DNA of 41,959 nt. It comes from Burkholderiales bacterium. GTDB taxonomy: Bacteria > Pseudomonadota > Gammaproteobacteria > Burkholderiales > Casimicrobiaceae. The stretch is from assembly GCA_031277215.1 (NCBI GenBank), contig JAITMR010000022.1, positions 1 through 41,959 of the forward strand, read 5' to 3'. Under the pieces are notes generated by a model. It saw only the letters and a list, made by a program, of their open reading frames with translations, had not been told where the DNA came from and did not search any database. The position numbers and the translations under genes were made by a program. This document shows, piece after piece, positions 34,202 through 41,959 of this stretch (within the stretch, counting starts at the first letter, position 1; each line of letters begins with the position of its first letter).

Positions 34202-35368
34202 ATGATGGTAGCTCAAATGGACGGTGTGGCGCATTCGGCGGGTGCGGTTGTGCCGCAACAGGTGTGCTTTACGGCACCCCTGCCACTGGCGTGCGGCGTC
34301 ACGCTTGATTCGTTCGAACTGGCTTACGAAACCTACGGGACGCTGAATAGCGAACGCTCAAATGCGGTGTTGATTTGTCACGCGCTGAACGCGTCGCATC
34401 ACGTTGCCGGTTATTACAAAGACGCGCCGGACAATGTCGGTTGGTGGGACAACATGGTCGGTCCCGGCAAACCACTCGACACCACGCGCTTCTTCGTCGT
34501 CAGTGTCAACAATCTTGGCAGCTGTTTCGGGTCGAGCGGGCCGGTGTCGATCAATCCGGCAACAGGTCAGCCGTGGGGCGCCGATTTTCCATTGGTCACG
34601 GTCGAGGATTGGGTGGACGCACAAGCGCGGCTGGCCGACTATCTTGGCATCACCCGCTGGGCTGCCGTGATGGGCGGTTCGCTGGGCGGGATGCAAACCC
34701 TGTGTTGGGCGACACGTTACCCTGAACGGCTGGCACATGGGTTGGTGATCGCTTCCGCGCCGAATTTGTCGGCGGAAAACATCGCGTTTAATGAGGTGGC
34801 GCGGCAGGCGATTCTTTCCGACCCTGATTTTCTCGATGGACATTATGCGCGACACGGCACGCGACCACGGCGCGGTTTGCGGGTGGCGCGGATGTTGGGG
34901 CATATCACGTATTTGTCAGACGAGCAGATGGAGGCGAAGTTCGGGCGGCAGTTGCGTGAGGGTTTGAAATTCTCGTTCGCGCCGGAATTCCAGATCGAGT
35001 CATACCTGCGCCATCAGGGCGAAAAGTTTGCAGGTTATTTTGATGGCAATACGTATTTGCGGATTACGAAGGCGCTTGATTATTTCGATCCGGCCTCAGC
35101 GCACGACGGCGATTTGTCGAAAGCATTTGAAAAAGCGCGTTGTGCGTTTCTGGTGATTTCGTTCACGACCGACTGGCGTTTTCCTTCTGCGCGGTCGCGT
35201 GAAATCATGCGGGCGCTGATCGACAATCGGCGCGATGTTTCGTATGCCGAAATCGAGGCGCCGCACGGGCACGACGCTTTTTTGCACGATGACGCGCAAT
35301 ATCACGCAACCGTTCGGGCGTACTATGAGCGAATCGCTGCCGAACTCAACGAAAAGGAGGCGGCATGA
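34202..35368 (+). CDS. metX: Homoserine O-acyltransferase (acetyl- or succinyl-)
   Basis: MetX activates homoserine with acetyl- or succinyl-CoA, the committing step of methionine synthesis. The 388-residue alpha/beta hydrolase has LAYETYG-like [24 protein letters not shown], the oxyanion/nucleophile motif [15 protein letters not shown] (Ser ~159), SFTTDWRFP with the catalytic Asp, and [11 protein letters not shown] with the catalytic His. Acyl-donor choice cannot be read reliably from these motifs. GAGGAG precedes two adjacent ATGs (34202 and 34205); the second has better spacing. It is co-transcribed with metW through an ATGA overlap and controlled by the SAM-II riboswitch. Confidence 0.95.
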   Translation: MMVAQMDGVAHSAGAVVPQQVCFTAPLPLACGVTLDSFELAYETYGTLNSERSNAVLICHALNASHHVAGYYKDAPDNVGWWDNMVGPGKPLDTTRFFVVSVNNLGSCFGSSGPVSINPATGQPWGADFPLVTVEDWVDAQARLADYLGITRWAAVMGGSLGGMQTLCWATRYPERLAHGLVIASAPNLSAENIAFNEVARQAILSDPDFLDGHYARHGTRPRRGLRVARMLGHITYLSDEQMEAKFGRQLREGLKFSFAPEFQIESYLRHQGEKFAGYFDGNTYLRITKALDYFDPASAHDGDLSKAFEKARCAFLVISFTTDWRFPSARSREIMRALIDNRRDVSYAEIEAPHGHDAFLHDDAQYHATVRAYYERIAAELNEKEAA

Positions 35369-35994
35369 TGAGCGACGAACTTAAACAGGCGAATACTTCG
35401 GAAGCAGCAGTGCGCAGCGATTTTTCATTGATTGCAAGTTGGGTGACGCCTGGTGCGCGAGTGCTCGATCTGGGGTGTGGCGACGGCAGCTTGTTTGCGC
35501 ATTTGCGCCAAACGCGGCAGGTAACGGGCTATGGCATCGAAATTTCAATAGAAGGCGTCAAAGCGTGCATCGCCAACCGCGTGAACGTCTTGCAGCGCGA
35601 TCTCGAAGGTGGGCTGGCCGATTTTGCCGATGGCAGTTTCGATTGCGTGATTTTGTCGCAGACGTTGCAGGCGATGCACCGGCTGGAGGCGCTGATCGAA
35701 AGCATGTTGCGTGTTGGCCGCGAAGCGATTGTTACTTTTCCGAACTTCGGCCACTGGTCGCATCGCTGGCAGATACTGCGCGGCAGAATGCCGGTTTCCG
35801 AATCACTCCCGTATCAGTGGTACAACACACCCAATATCCATTTGTGCACGGTTCGGGATTTTGACCATTTCCTGGAAATGCGCGGCTACCGTGTGTTGGC
35901 GCGGCAGGTATTGGCGGGTGATATGCCGGTAACGTTCCTGCCAAATGTACTTGGACAACTGGCGTTGTACCGCTTTCAGCGATCAGGAACGTGA
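35365..35994 (+). CDS. metW: Methionine biosynthesis protein MetW
   Basis: A 209-residue SAM-methyltransferase-like protein. Motif [16 protein letters not shown] (~32-46) is intact, followed by GYGIEIS and the family-typical [15 protein letters not shown] and [13 protein letters not shown]. MetW partners MetX in many proteobacteria and increases homoserine acylation; its own chemistry is not settled. It overlaps metX by four bases. Confidence 0.95.
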   Translation: MMSDELKQANTSEAAVRSDFSLIASWVTPGARVLDLGCGDGSLFAHLRQTRQVTGYGIEISIEGVKACIANRVNVLQRDLEGGLADFADGSFDCVILSQTLQAMHRLEALIESMLRVGREAIVTFPNFGHWSHRWQILRGRMPVSESLPYQWYNTPNIHLCTVRDFDHFLEMRGYRVLARQVLAGDMPVTFLPNVLGQLALYRFQRSGT

Positions 35995-36009
35995 CGCCGA
36001 CGGAAAGCG

Positions 36010-36462
36010 TTAGGCTTTTAATCCCAGCCGCCGCTGCACCGCTGTCTTTTTAACGATGATGTCGGCGAGCGAGTAGCGTTCCAGCGACTTGTACATCGCT
36101 TGGTGCGCTTCACTAAGAGCGCCTTTGAGTGCGCAAACGCCGTTCAGCTTGCAACTGCGGCTGCGTGCGCGACTGTTGCTTTTGAAACACACGACGAGAG
36201 GAATGTCGCACTCGCAATCGTAGATCAGTTTGCCGATGTTGATTTTTTCCGGCGCCCGCGCCAACCGCATGCCGCCGCCTTTGCCGCGCGTGGTTTCAAT
36301 ATAACCGTTGCGCGACAGGAAATGGACGACTTTCATCAAGTGATTATCGGAAATATCATGTGCGGCAGCGATTTCGCGGCGCGTCACCAGCGTTTCGTTT
36401 TTGACGAGTGCCAGATAAATCAGGGTGCGTATTGAATAGTCGGTAAAAGTATTGAGTCGCAT
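36010..36462 (-). CDS. nsrR: Rrf2-family regulator, NsrR-like
   Basis: NsrR is an iron-sulfur repressor that senses nitric oxide. The 150-residue protein has the Rrf2 winged helix (MRLNTFTDYSIRTLIYLAL, HLMKVVHFLSRNGYI, TTRGKGGGMRLA) and C-terminal SLADIIV typical of NsrR. Cysteines lie at 83, 85, 92, 104 and 110. C104-x5-C110 matches the last two NsrR ligands, but the first, in VVCF, is separated by an 11-residue gap instead of 4, with an Arg/Ser-rich insertion. No nitrosative-stress target gene is adjacent, so the symbol is likely but not certain. Confidence 0.82.
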   Translation of the reverse strand: MRLNTFTDYSIRTLIYLALVKNETLVTRREIAAAHDISDNHLMKVVHFLSRNGYIETTRGKGGGMRLARAPEKINIGKLIYDCECDIPLVVCFKSNSRARSRSCKLNGVCALKGALSEAHQAMYKSLERYSLADIIVKKTAVQRRLGLKA

Positions 36463-36522
36463 AATTGCTTTCCTCGCGGAATTTTCTTAAGTGATTTGAT
36501 GGTTGATTGTCGATGAGGTGAT

Positions 36523-36540
36523 TGTCCATGTCAATGGACA
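36523..36540. promoter_or_regulatory. Perfect palindrome upstream of the nsrR-like gene
   Basis: TGTCCAT (36523-36529), spacer GTCA, ATGGACA (36534-36540). It lies ~60 bases before the regulator's start and could be an autoregulatory operator. It does not match the E. coli NsrR consensus (ATGCATTT arms). Confidence 0.4.
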
Positions 36541-36549
36541 GAGGGATAA

Positions 36550-36575
36550 AATACCACTTTTTTATCAGTGGTATT
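36550..36575 (-). terminator. Inverted repeat downstream of fmt, possible terminator
   Basis: AATACCACT (36550-36558) and AGTGGTATT (36567-36575) pair perfectly around 8 bases. On the minus strand the stem is followed by TTTTA, and it lies ~47 bases beyond the fmt stop. It could instead be a second operator site for the regulator gene. Confidence 0.5.
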
Positions 36576-36621
36576 CCTGAATATTCCGAAAAGATCAATT
36601 TTTAAAAGGCATTTTAAGACA

Positions 36622-37554
36622 TTACCCTATCAGACATCCCGGCTGCAGCGGATGCCCCGCCAGAAAAGCCGCTGCTGTTTGCCGCTTTCCTCCGGCGGGT
36701 TGCAGCTCCAAAATTCTGAGAATACCGTTCCGGCAAGCGACGTCAATGCCCTGAGGCCGCGCCGTTAGCACAGTTCCGGGGGGGGCGTCGCTCGTACTCG
36801 ACAAAAGGATGGCCTGCCAGAGCTTTAGCGACATGTCATTCAGCAGCGTATGCGCTCCCGGAACGGGGTTGAACGCTCGGATGGAGCGTTCGATGGCGTC
36901 GGCATTCTGCGACCAGTCGATCAGCGCGTGCGACTTGTCGATTTTCCCGGCATAGGTGGCGAGCGAGTTGTCTTGCGGGACACTGGGCAGTTCCCCCTCT
37001 TTTTCCAGTCGGCGCAAAACCTCCACTGTCAGCGCTGCGCCGACGGTGGTGAGGGCGTCATGCAGGCTGCCTGCCGTGTCATTGGGGGCAATCGGCGTTT
37101 CCTGCGCCTTGATCATCGCGCCGGTGTCGAGACCGGCATCCATTTGCATCAGCGTGATGCCGGTTTTGGCGTCGCCAGCCAAAAGAGCATGTTGGATCGG
37201 CGCTGCGCCGCGCCAGCGTGGCAGCAGCGAAGCATGCACGTTCAGGCAGCCGAAGCGAGGCCATTCAAGAATTGACGGCGGCAGAATCAAGCCATAAGCG
37301 GCGACAACCAGCACATCAATAGGTCGCACAAGCAGAGGTTCGCGCATCTCGGCGGTTTTCAGCATCGGTGGCTGAAAGACCGGAATGTCGTGCGCCGAGG
37401 CAAGTTGTTTGACCGGCGAGGCGGTTAGCTTCAGCCCCCGACCTTGTGCGCGGTCAGGTTGAGTGAGCACAAACTCCGGTGCGAAGCCGCTGTCAATCAG
37501 CGCAGCGAGAATGGAGGCGGCAAAATCGGGGGTTCCGGCAAAAGCGAGGCGCAT
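36622..37554 (-). CDS. fmt: Methionyl-tRNA formyltransferase
   Basis: Fmt formylates initiator Met-tRNA using 10-formyl-THF. The 310-residue protein has MRLAFAGTPDFAASIL at the N-terminus, the formyl-transfer core NVHASLLPRWRGAAPIQ (~106-122) with the conserved Asn and His, TGITLMQMDAGLDTG (with the catalytic-region Asp), and the C-terminal tRNA-binding domain (FNPVPGAHT onwards). The def gene lies upstream on the same strand but a 211-base repeat-bearing spacer separates them. Confidence 0.97.
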   Translation of the reverse strand: MRLAFAGTPDFAASILAALIDSGFAPEFVLTQPDRAQGRGLKLTASPVKQLASAHDIPVFQPPMLKTAEMREPLLVRPIDVLVVAAYGLILPPSILEWPRFGCLNVHASLLPRWRGAAPIQHALLAGDAKTGITLMQMDAGLDTGAMIKAQETPIAPNDTAGSLHDALTTVGAALTVEVLRRLEKEGELPSVPQDNSLATYAGKIDKSHALIDWSQNADAIERSIRAFNPVPGAHTLLNDMSLKLWQAILLSSTSDAPPGTVLTARPQGIDVACRNGILRILELQPAGGKRQTAAAFLAGHPLQPGCLIG

Positions 37555-37765
37555 ATCAGGTATCAGAGGTCAGAAAAACGTGCTCACGCGGGGTTTGCCC
37601 CCGCGAAAACGGGAGAAGGAGAGGTACGTGCACAGCATTATAGTAAAGGGCTTTTGCGACAATCTCTTGAAGGGGAGGGCTTTCACCCTCCGTGCCTGTG
37701 CGTCTTCGCGTGAGCAAGTCTTTATAAATCATTTTCGTCCGCACACTTCTTTCTGATGCCCGCCC
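37555..37765. repeat. Repeat-bearing spacer between def and fmt
   Basis: CTTGAAGGGGAGGG and TCTTCGCGTGAGC around 37668-37712 match parts of 715-757 in the same order. No gene is seen. The element has probably been inserted into what is normally a close def-fmt pair. Confidence 0.55.
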
Positions 37766-38269
37766 TCACATCGTTATCCGCCGCTGCTTTCGCAGTTTGG
37801 CGGCGATGCGCGAACGTTTCAGCGTTGACAGATAGTCGACAAAAACTTTGCCGTGCAGGTGGTCGATTTCATGCTGTATGCAAATCGCTAGAATGCCGTC
37901 AACATCGAATTCGTAGCTTTGCCCCTCCTCATTCATCGCACGAACCGTGATGGCTTCGGCGCGCTTTATCTCGTCGTAATAGCCCGGAACCGACAAGCAG
38001 CCTTCTTCGCCAAAAACTTCGCCGCTGCTTTCAATGATCTCCGGGTTGATCAGCACCAGAAGCGCGTCCTTGGTCTCGGAGATGTCTATTACGATGATTT
38101 GTTGGTGAAAATCCACCTGGGTCGCCGCCAGCCCAATACCGGGCGCTGCGTACATGGTTTCGGCCATATTGCGAACCAACTGCCGGATTTCCGGCGTAAT
38201 TTCGGTCACCGGTTTGGCGACGGTTTTGAGCCGGGGGTCCGGATATTCGAGCACGGGAAGTAATGCCAT
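37766..38269 (-). CDS. def: Peptide deformylase
   Basis: Def removes the formyl group from nascent proteins, using a Fe(II)/Zn centre. All three motifs of the 167-residue type 1 enzyme are present: [10 protein letters not shown] (~44-53), EEGCLSVPG with the metal Cys (~88-96), and QHEIDHLHG with the metal His pair and catalytic Glu (~131-139). It is divergent from the LysM gene. Confidence 0.97.
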   Translation of the reverse strand: MALLPVLEYPDPRLKTVAKPVTEITPEIRQLVRNMAETMYAAPGIGLAATQVDFHQQIIVIDISETKDALLVLINPEIIESSGEVFGEEGCLSVPGYYDEIKRAEAITVRAMNEEGQSYEFDVDGILAICIQHEIDHLHGKVFVDYLSTLKRSRIAAKLRKQRRITM

Positions 38270-38295
38270 ACAACACTCCTCGAAAACATTGCAGG

Positions 38296-38309
38296 TTTTG
38301 CATGCAAAA
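38296..38309. promoter_or_regulatory. 14-base perfect palindrome between def and the LysM gene
   Basis: TTTTGCATGCAAAA is perfectly self-complementary and lies in the 113-base divergent promoter region, with further TTGCA-type half sites on both sides (TTGCAGG, TTGCAAG). A regulator-binding site is plausible; none is identified. Confidence 0.4.
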
Positions 38310-38382
38310 TGCGTTGCAAGTCCTTATTTTGTGGTAGTTTATTCGGAAATCAACACTCGTGTTCCCGATGAGAGGGGATCTC

Positions 38383-39498
38383 ATGATGCGCCAAAAGTCT
38401 ACCACGGCCGCTAAGGCCTTTGTTCTGATCGCAGCAGTTTGTTTGAGCTGGAGCTCCATTGCACAAACAACGGATGCCGACAAACTGTCCGTCCGCAGTG
38501 ACGCGCCGGATCGCTATACGGTACAGAAAGGCGATACCCTCTGGGGCATCGCCGGAAAATATCTGGACAAGCCGTGGCGCTGGCCGGAGATCTGGAATTT
38601 GAATAAAGACCAGATTAAAAATCCGCATCGGATTTATCCGGGCGATGTGATCATTTTGTTACGAGGCGGTGCTCATGGCGAACCTCGTTTGATGATCGAG
38701 AGGCTCTCGCCGACTGTGCGAGCGTCGGCGTTGCCGCACGCGGAAATTCCAAGCATTCCGCCGGGCGATATCGAACCATTCCTGACGCGTTCTTTCATCG
38801 CCGATGCGGAAGGACTTTCCGGTGCTGCCGAGATTGTCGAAGGCCGCGCTCGTTCTCGCATCTTGCAAGGCACCAACGATCTTCTCTATGTGGTCGGTGT
38901 GACTCCCGATAAAGGTACGCGCTGGAATATTTTCCGTCCTGGTAAGCCGATTCGCAGCATCGAAGGCAGATTGCTGGGTGTCGAGTACCGGTATCTTGGA
39001 AGTACAGAAGTAGAACGGTTCGGCACCCACGAAAACGAGGCAAGTACGTTGCGAATCCTGTCCGCGAGTGAAGAAATCAGCGTTGGCGACAGATTGGTGC
39101 CTGTGCCGAGCGAAGTGGTGGTGAACTATGCGCCGCATGCGCCGGATCGCACTGTCGAAGCGTTCATCGTCTCCTCATTCCGTGGCGCGACCGAAATGGG
39201 GCGCAACGAAATCGTCGTGATTGATCAAGGCGAGAGACAAGGTGTTGCTGTTGGTAACGTATTGGCGGTGTACCGGCAGGTAAAACCGATCGAAGACCCG
39301 CGCCCGAACACAGCACGCGAACAAATCATTCGCGGTTTTGACAATACCACTTGGTATCAAAAGCCCAACATGATTACCGTGCCTGACGAACGGATCGGAC
39401 TGCTGTTTGTTTTCCGCACGTTTGAAAACGCATCGTACGCACTCACGCTCAACACGACCGATCCAGTCAAGGTCGGCGATTTTGCGCGCAATCCATAA
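38383..39498 (+). CDS. LysM-domain periplasmic protein
   Basis: The 371-residue product has an N-terminal signal peptide (MMRQKSTTAAKAFVLIAAV, cleavage near SSIA-Q), a LysM peptidoglycan-binding domain (~43-95: YTVQKGDTLWGIAGKYL, then PWRWPEIWNLN and IYPGDVI), and ~270 residues of mostly beta structure lacking a named domain. The same gene is commonly found just upstream of dprA in betaproteobacteria. ATG 38383 follows GAGAGGGG at a good distance; upstream in-frame ATG 38359 lacks one. Function is unknown beyond the envelope location. Confidence 0.9.
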   Translation: MMRQKSTTAAKAFVLIAAVCLSWSSIAQTTDADKLSVRSDAPDRYTVQKGDTLWGIAGKYLDKPWRWPEIWNLNKDQIKNPHRIYPGDVIILLRGGAHGEPRLMIERLSPTVRASALPHAEIPSIPPGDIEPFLTRSFIADAEGLSGAAEIVEGRARSRILQGTNDLLYVVGVTPDKGTRWNIFRPGKPIRSIEGRLLGVEYRYLGSTEVERFGTHENEASTLRILSASEEISVGDRLVPVPSEVVVNYAPHAPDRTVEAFIVSSFRGATEMGRNEIVVIDQGERQGVAVGNVLAVYRQVKPIEDPRPNTAREQIIRGFDNTTWYQKPNMITVPDERIGLLFVFRTFENASYALTLNTTDPVKVGDFARNP

Positions 39499-39516
39499 GA
39501 AGAGCGTAGCCGACGC

Positions 39517-40638
39517 ATGACGAGCAATGCCAACGACGCCACCCGTGCGCAAGCCTGGGTGGCGTTGGCGTTATGGGGACTGTCCGCGCCGGTTTTGGCG
39601 CGGCTTCTGCGGGAATTCGGTACGCCTGAAGCGGTATTGGCCGCGTCGCCGACAGGGCTTGCCCCGTTCGTGCCAAAAGCAACGCTTGCCCGGTTGCAAT
39701 CGCCCGACACCGAACGACTGACCGCAACGCAGGCCTGGCTGGACGAAGACGGGCATCAACTGGTCACCTGGGACGACTCCGATTACCCGTCGGCGCTGCT
39801 CGAATTGAATGACGCCCCGCCGGTATTCTTTTTCGTCGGCCAAAGAAAATTATTGTCGTGCCCGGCGCTGGCGATAGTCGGTAGCCGCAACGCAACCCCG
39901 CAAGGATTGGACAACGCCCGCGCCTTCGCCGCCGCGCTGTCGCAAGCGGGCGTGACCATTATCTCTGGTCTGGCGTTAGGCGTTGACGCCGCTGCTCACG
40001 AAGGCGGCCTGACCGGCGTAGGTTCCAGTCTGGCCGTCATCGGCACTGGCCCGGATCGGGTGTATCCGGCGCGGAACCATGCACTTGCACACCAGCTTGC
40101 CGGAAAAGGCGGCATTCTTTCCGAATTCCTGCCGGGCACCCCGCCGTTGCCGGCGAATTTTCCGCGCCGCAACCGGATCATCAGCGGCCTGGCGCAAGGA
40201 GTGCTCGTTATTGAAGCGACGCTGTCGTCAGGTTCATTGATTACAGCGCGGCTGGCGGGAGAGCAAGGGCGGGATGTTTTCGCCGTTCCCGGTTCGATTC
40301 ACTCGCCGTTTTCCAAGGGTTGCCACAAACTGATTCGGGACGGTGCCAAACTCGTCGAAACCGCGCAGGACATCCTCGACGAATTGCCGACATTGCGGCA
40401 AACGTCGCTATCGCCATCGCTGCCGACAACGCAACCGATAACACAAACATCTTCCGATGCGCAAAGCGGTGAAACTGCCGCCGGTTTATTGTCAGCACTC
40501 GGCCACGATCCGGTCGATCTCGACACCCTAGTGACGCGCACCGGCCACAGCGCCGATACCTTGCAGGCGGAGCTGGTCATGCTCGAACTGCAGGGGCGCG
40601 TCGCGGCATTGCCCGGCGGGCGCTGGCACGTCAGGTGA
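39517..40638 (+). CDS. dprA: DNA-processing protein A
   Basis: DprA loads RecA on incoming single-stranded DNA in natural transformation. The 373-residue protein has the Rossmann-like core with LAIVGSRNATPQGLDNA (~120-136), ISGLALGVDAAAH, GTGPDRVYP, and PRRNRIISGLAQGVLVIEA (~208-226), then GSLITARLAGEQGRDVFAVPG. A variable Ser/Thr/Gln linker (~290-322) leads to the C-terminal winged-helix domain (LLSALGHDPVDLDTL). It starts 18 bases after the LysM gene stop. Confidence 0.96.
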   Translation: MTSNANDATRAQAWVALALWGLSAPVLARLLREFGTPEAVLAASPTGLAPFVPKATLARLQSPDTERLTATQAWLDEDGHQLVTWDDSDYPSALLELNDAPPVFFFVGQRKLLSCPALAIVGSRNATPQGLDNARAFAAALSQAGVTIISGLALGVDAAAHEGGLTGVGSSLAVIGTGPDRVYPARNHALAHQLAGKGGILSEFLPGTPPLPANFPRRNRIISGLAQGVLVIEATLSSGSLITARLAGEQGRDVFAVPGSIHSPFSKGCHKLIRDGAKLVETAQDILDELPTLRQTSLSPSLPTTQPITQTSSDAQSGETAAGLLSALGHDPVDLDTLVTRTGHSADTLQAELVMLELQGRVAALPGGRWHVR

Positions 40639-40715
40639 TCAGCGATCAGAGATATCGTCATTCTGCGCGAAGCGTCAGCGACGCGAAGTCGCAGAATCCG
40701 CCACCCTCTCCCCCA

Positions 40716-40744
40716 GCTCCCTCCCGCAAGCGAGAGAGGGGAGC
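40716..40744. repeat. REP-like palindrome, copy D
   Basis: GCTCCCTCCCGC and GCGAGAGAGGGGAGC pair imperfectly around AA. Same family as 293-318. Confidence 0.6.
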
Positions 40745-40800
40745 GCATCGTGCTCATACGAAAAACCGAGGTGTGGCGCGGCATACGAATTCACGCATGC

Positions 40801-40888
40801 CTTCGTGTGAAAAACAAAAGACACTGGATTCCCGCCAGGCTTGTCCCCGCAGCGATTTTGGGCGGGGATGCACGCGGGAATGGCGGCG
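40801..40888. repeat. dRS3-like dispersed repeat, copy 3
   Basis: ATTCCCGC (40828-40835) and GCGGGAAT (40874-40881) enclose a nested CCCCGC/GCGGGG hairpin as in copy 2. The 5' flank CTTCGTGTGAAAAACAAAAG is identical to that of copy 1. Confidence 0.75.
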
Positions 40889-40937
40889 ATTTTGGTTGAG
40901 GGGGAGACTGGCCGTGTCGGCCATGCCCGCGCCGGAC

Positions 40938-41959
40938 TCACGCGCGGTTCAATTTTTCAATCAGCGTTTTGACTTTGTCCGACTCTTCGGCACGCACGAT
41001 ACGCGCCACTGCTTTCCGCAATGCGCCGACGTCCGCTTTCAGCACGCGCTCTTTAACCGCCAGCAATCCCGACGCCGGCATCGAGAACTGCCGCAAGCCC
41101 AGCCCCAGGAGCAACCATGTCATATCGGGGTCGTCGGCCATTTCGCCGCACAGGGAAATCGGTACTTTGGCTTGATCGGCGCGTTTCAAAATATGCGCCA
41201 ACAGACGCAGCATGGCCGGGTGTGTCGAATTGTACAGATAGGATACAGATTCGTCGGTACGGTCAACGGCCAGCAAATACTGTGTCAAGTCGTTCGTCCC
41301 AATGGATAAAAAATCGAGTTTCCGCAAAAACGGCCCCAATGCCAACGCCGCCGACGGCACTTCGATCATCGCGCCGATTTCCAGCGCGTGATCGAATGCA
41401 ATGCCCTCTTCGTCGAGTTTCCGCTTGGTTTCTTCAATCGCCATCAGTAGCGGCGGTATTTCGTCGCTACCGCTTAACATCGGCACCAGCAGTTTGATTT
41501 TTCCGTATGCTGATGCACGCAAAATGGCGCGTAGCTGGGTCATGAACAGCGGCTGTTCTGCGAAACACAAACGGATTGCCCGCAAGCCCATCGCCGGATT
41601 CGGCGCGACCCGCGCCAAGCTGTCGATCCCGCCTCTCATTTTATCGGCGCCGAGATCAAGCGTGCGCAAGGTTACTGGCCGTCCTTCCATGCCCTCGACG
41701 ACGCGGCGGTATGCCTCGAATTGCGTGTCTTCGTCGGGCAAGGCGTCCTGATTGAGGTAAAGAAATTCGCTGCGAAACAATCCGATTCCCTGTGCGCCGG
41801 AATCGTTCACTTTATCGAGATCGTCGGGGGTTTCAATATTCGCCAACAAGGCCACTTCAACGCCATCGCGTGTGCGCGGACGCCGCCGCTTCAAGCTTTT
41901 CAGTGTTTCCTGGTGTGCCTGCTGCTCTTGTTGCAGTTTCCGATATTCGGAGAGAATGG
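40938..41959 (-). CDS. ptsI: Phosphoenolpyruvate-protein phosphotransferase (EI), C-terminal part
   Basis: The frame is open to the window edge, so the N-terminal part (HPr-binding and active His) lies outside. The visible 339 residues are the PEP-binding barrel and dimer domain: ALLANIETPDDL, GIGLFRSEFLYL, RTLDLGADKM, MIEVPSAAL, FLSIGTNDLTQYLLAVDR and the catalytic Cys in ISLCGEMADDP. EI passes phosphate from PEP to HPr. In betaproteobacteria the PTS often has regulatory rather than transport roles; no other pts gene is visible here. An internal TTG at 41894 is not a real start. Confidence 0.96.
   Translation of the reverse strand, partial: ILSEYRKLQQEQQAHQETLKSLKRRRPRTRDGVEVALLANIETPDDLDKVNDSGAQGIGLFRSEFLYLNQDALPDEDTQFEAYRRVVEGMEGRPVTLRTLDLGADKMRGGIDSLARVAPNPAMGLRAIRLCFAEQPLFMTQLRAILRASAYGKIKLLVPMLSGSDEIPPLLMAIEETKRKLDEEGIAFDHALEIGAMIEVPSAALALGPFLRKLDFLSIGTNDLTQYLLAVDRTDESVSYLYNSTHPAMLRLLAHILKRADQAKVPISLCGEMADDPDMTWLLLGLGLRQFSMPASGLLAVKERVLKADVGALRKAVARIVRAEESDKVKTLIEKLNRA

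Larger units (their letters stand above)
40639..40937. other. Repeat-filled spacer between dprA and ptsI
   Basis: No gene is supported. In order it holds a TCTGCGCGAAGCG/CGCAGA block (40670-40698), REP-like palindrome copy D (40716-40744) and dRS3-like copy 3 (40801-40888). The same three repeat types occur together in 1-510. Confidence 0.7.

Overview
The window looks like a chromosomal segment of a betaproteobacterium. Evidence is the ispE - tRNA-Gln - prs order, MetH split into two adjacent genes, the birA-coaX-SPOR gene order, metX-metW, a Lys/Ala-rich histone-H1-like protein with a SWIB domain, and Neisseria/Rhodocyclales-like palindromic repeats. No genus can be named. Almost everything is housekeeping, but the spaces between genes are unusually rich in palindromic repeats, some of which reach into coding sequence.

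Layout. 1-793: repeat-rich spacer. 794-2800 (+): ispE, tRNA-Gln(TTG), prs. 2820-4350 (-): a tandem duplication holding two paralogous small lipoprotein genes. 4501-5145 (-): OmpW-family porin with a terminator-like hairpin in its leader. 5464-22049 (-): a long co-directional run, transcribed pepP, dgt, (gap), HIT, unknown, birA, coaX, SPOR, metH1, DUF559 endonuclease-like ORF, metH2, manC, mfd, with several 4-base ATGA overlaps. 22120-24046 (+): folate cyclo-ligase family, DUF2007, queF. 24014-24223 (-): a small basic-protein gene with an intrinsic terminator inside its reading frame. 24446-25498 (+): ppk2. 25509-26759 (-): mltA. 26990-31232 (+): rpe and a giant multi-domain glycosyltransferase. 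31594-32142 (+): H1-like/SWIB protein. 32396-33933 (-): CPBP membrane protein and a MenA/UbiA prenyltransferase. 34014-35994 (+): promoter, SAM-II riboswitch, terminator, metX, metW. 36010-38269 (-): NsrR-like regulator, fmt, def. 38383-40638 (+): LysM protein and dprA. 40938-41959 (-): ptsI, cut by the window edge.

How the parts fit. Methionine metabolism is prominent: metX-metW make activated homoserine under a SAM-II riboswitch, the split cobalamin-dependent MetH1/MetH2 finish methionine, and fmt/def handle initiator formyl-methionine. Cofactor and envelope genes (birA, coaX, manC, mltA, SPOR, LysM) fill most of the rest.

Most notable points: (1) the 24014-24223 gene, whose own terminator lies upstream of its stop codon, so its transcript should be non-stop, the logic known for arfA; (2) a DUF559 ORF bracketed by 46-bp inverted repeats (44 of 46 matching) inserted at the metH1/metH2 junction, with repeat sequence forming the first ~55 codons of metH2; (3) a SAM-II riboswitch with a clear promoter and terminator; (4) a recently diverged tandem lipoprotein duplication; (5) several families of dispersed palindromes, one resembling neisserial dRS3.
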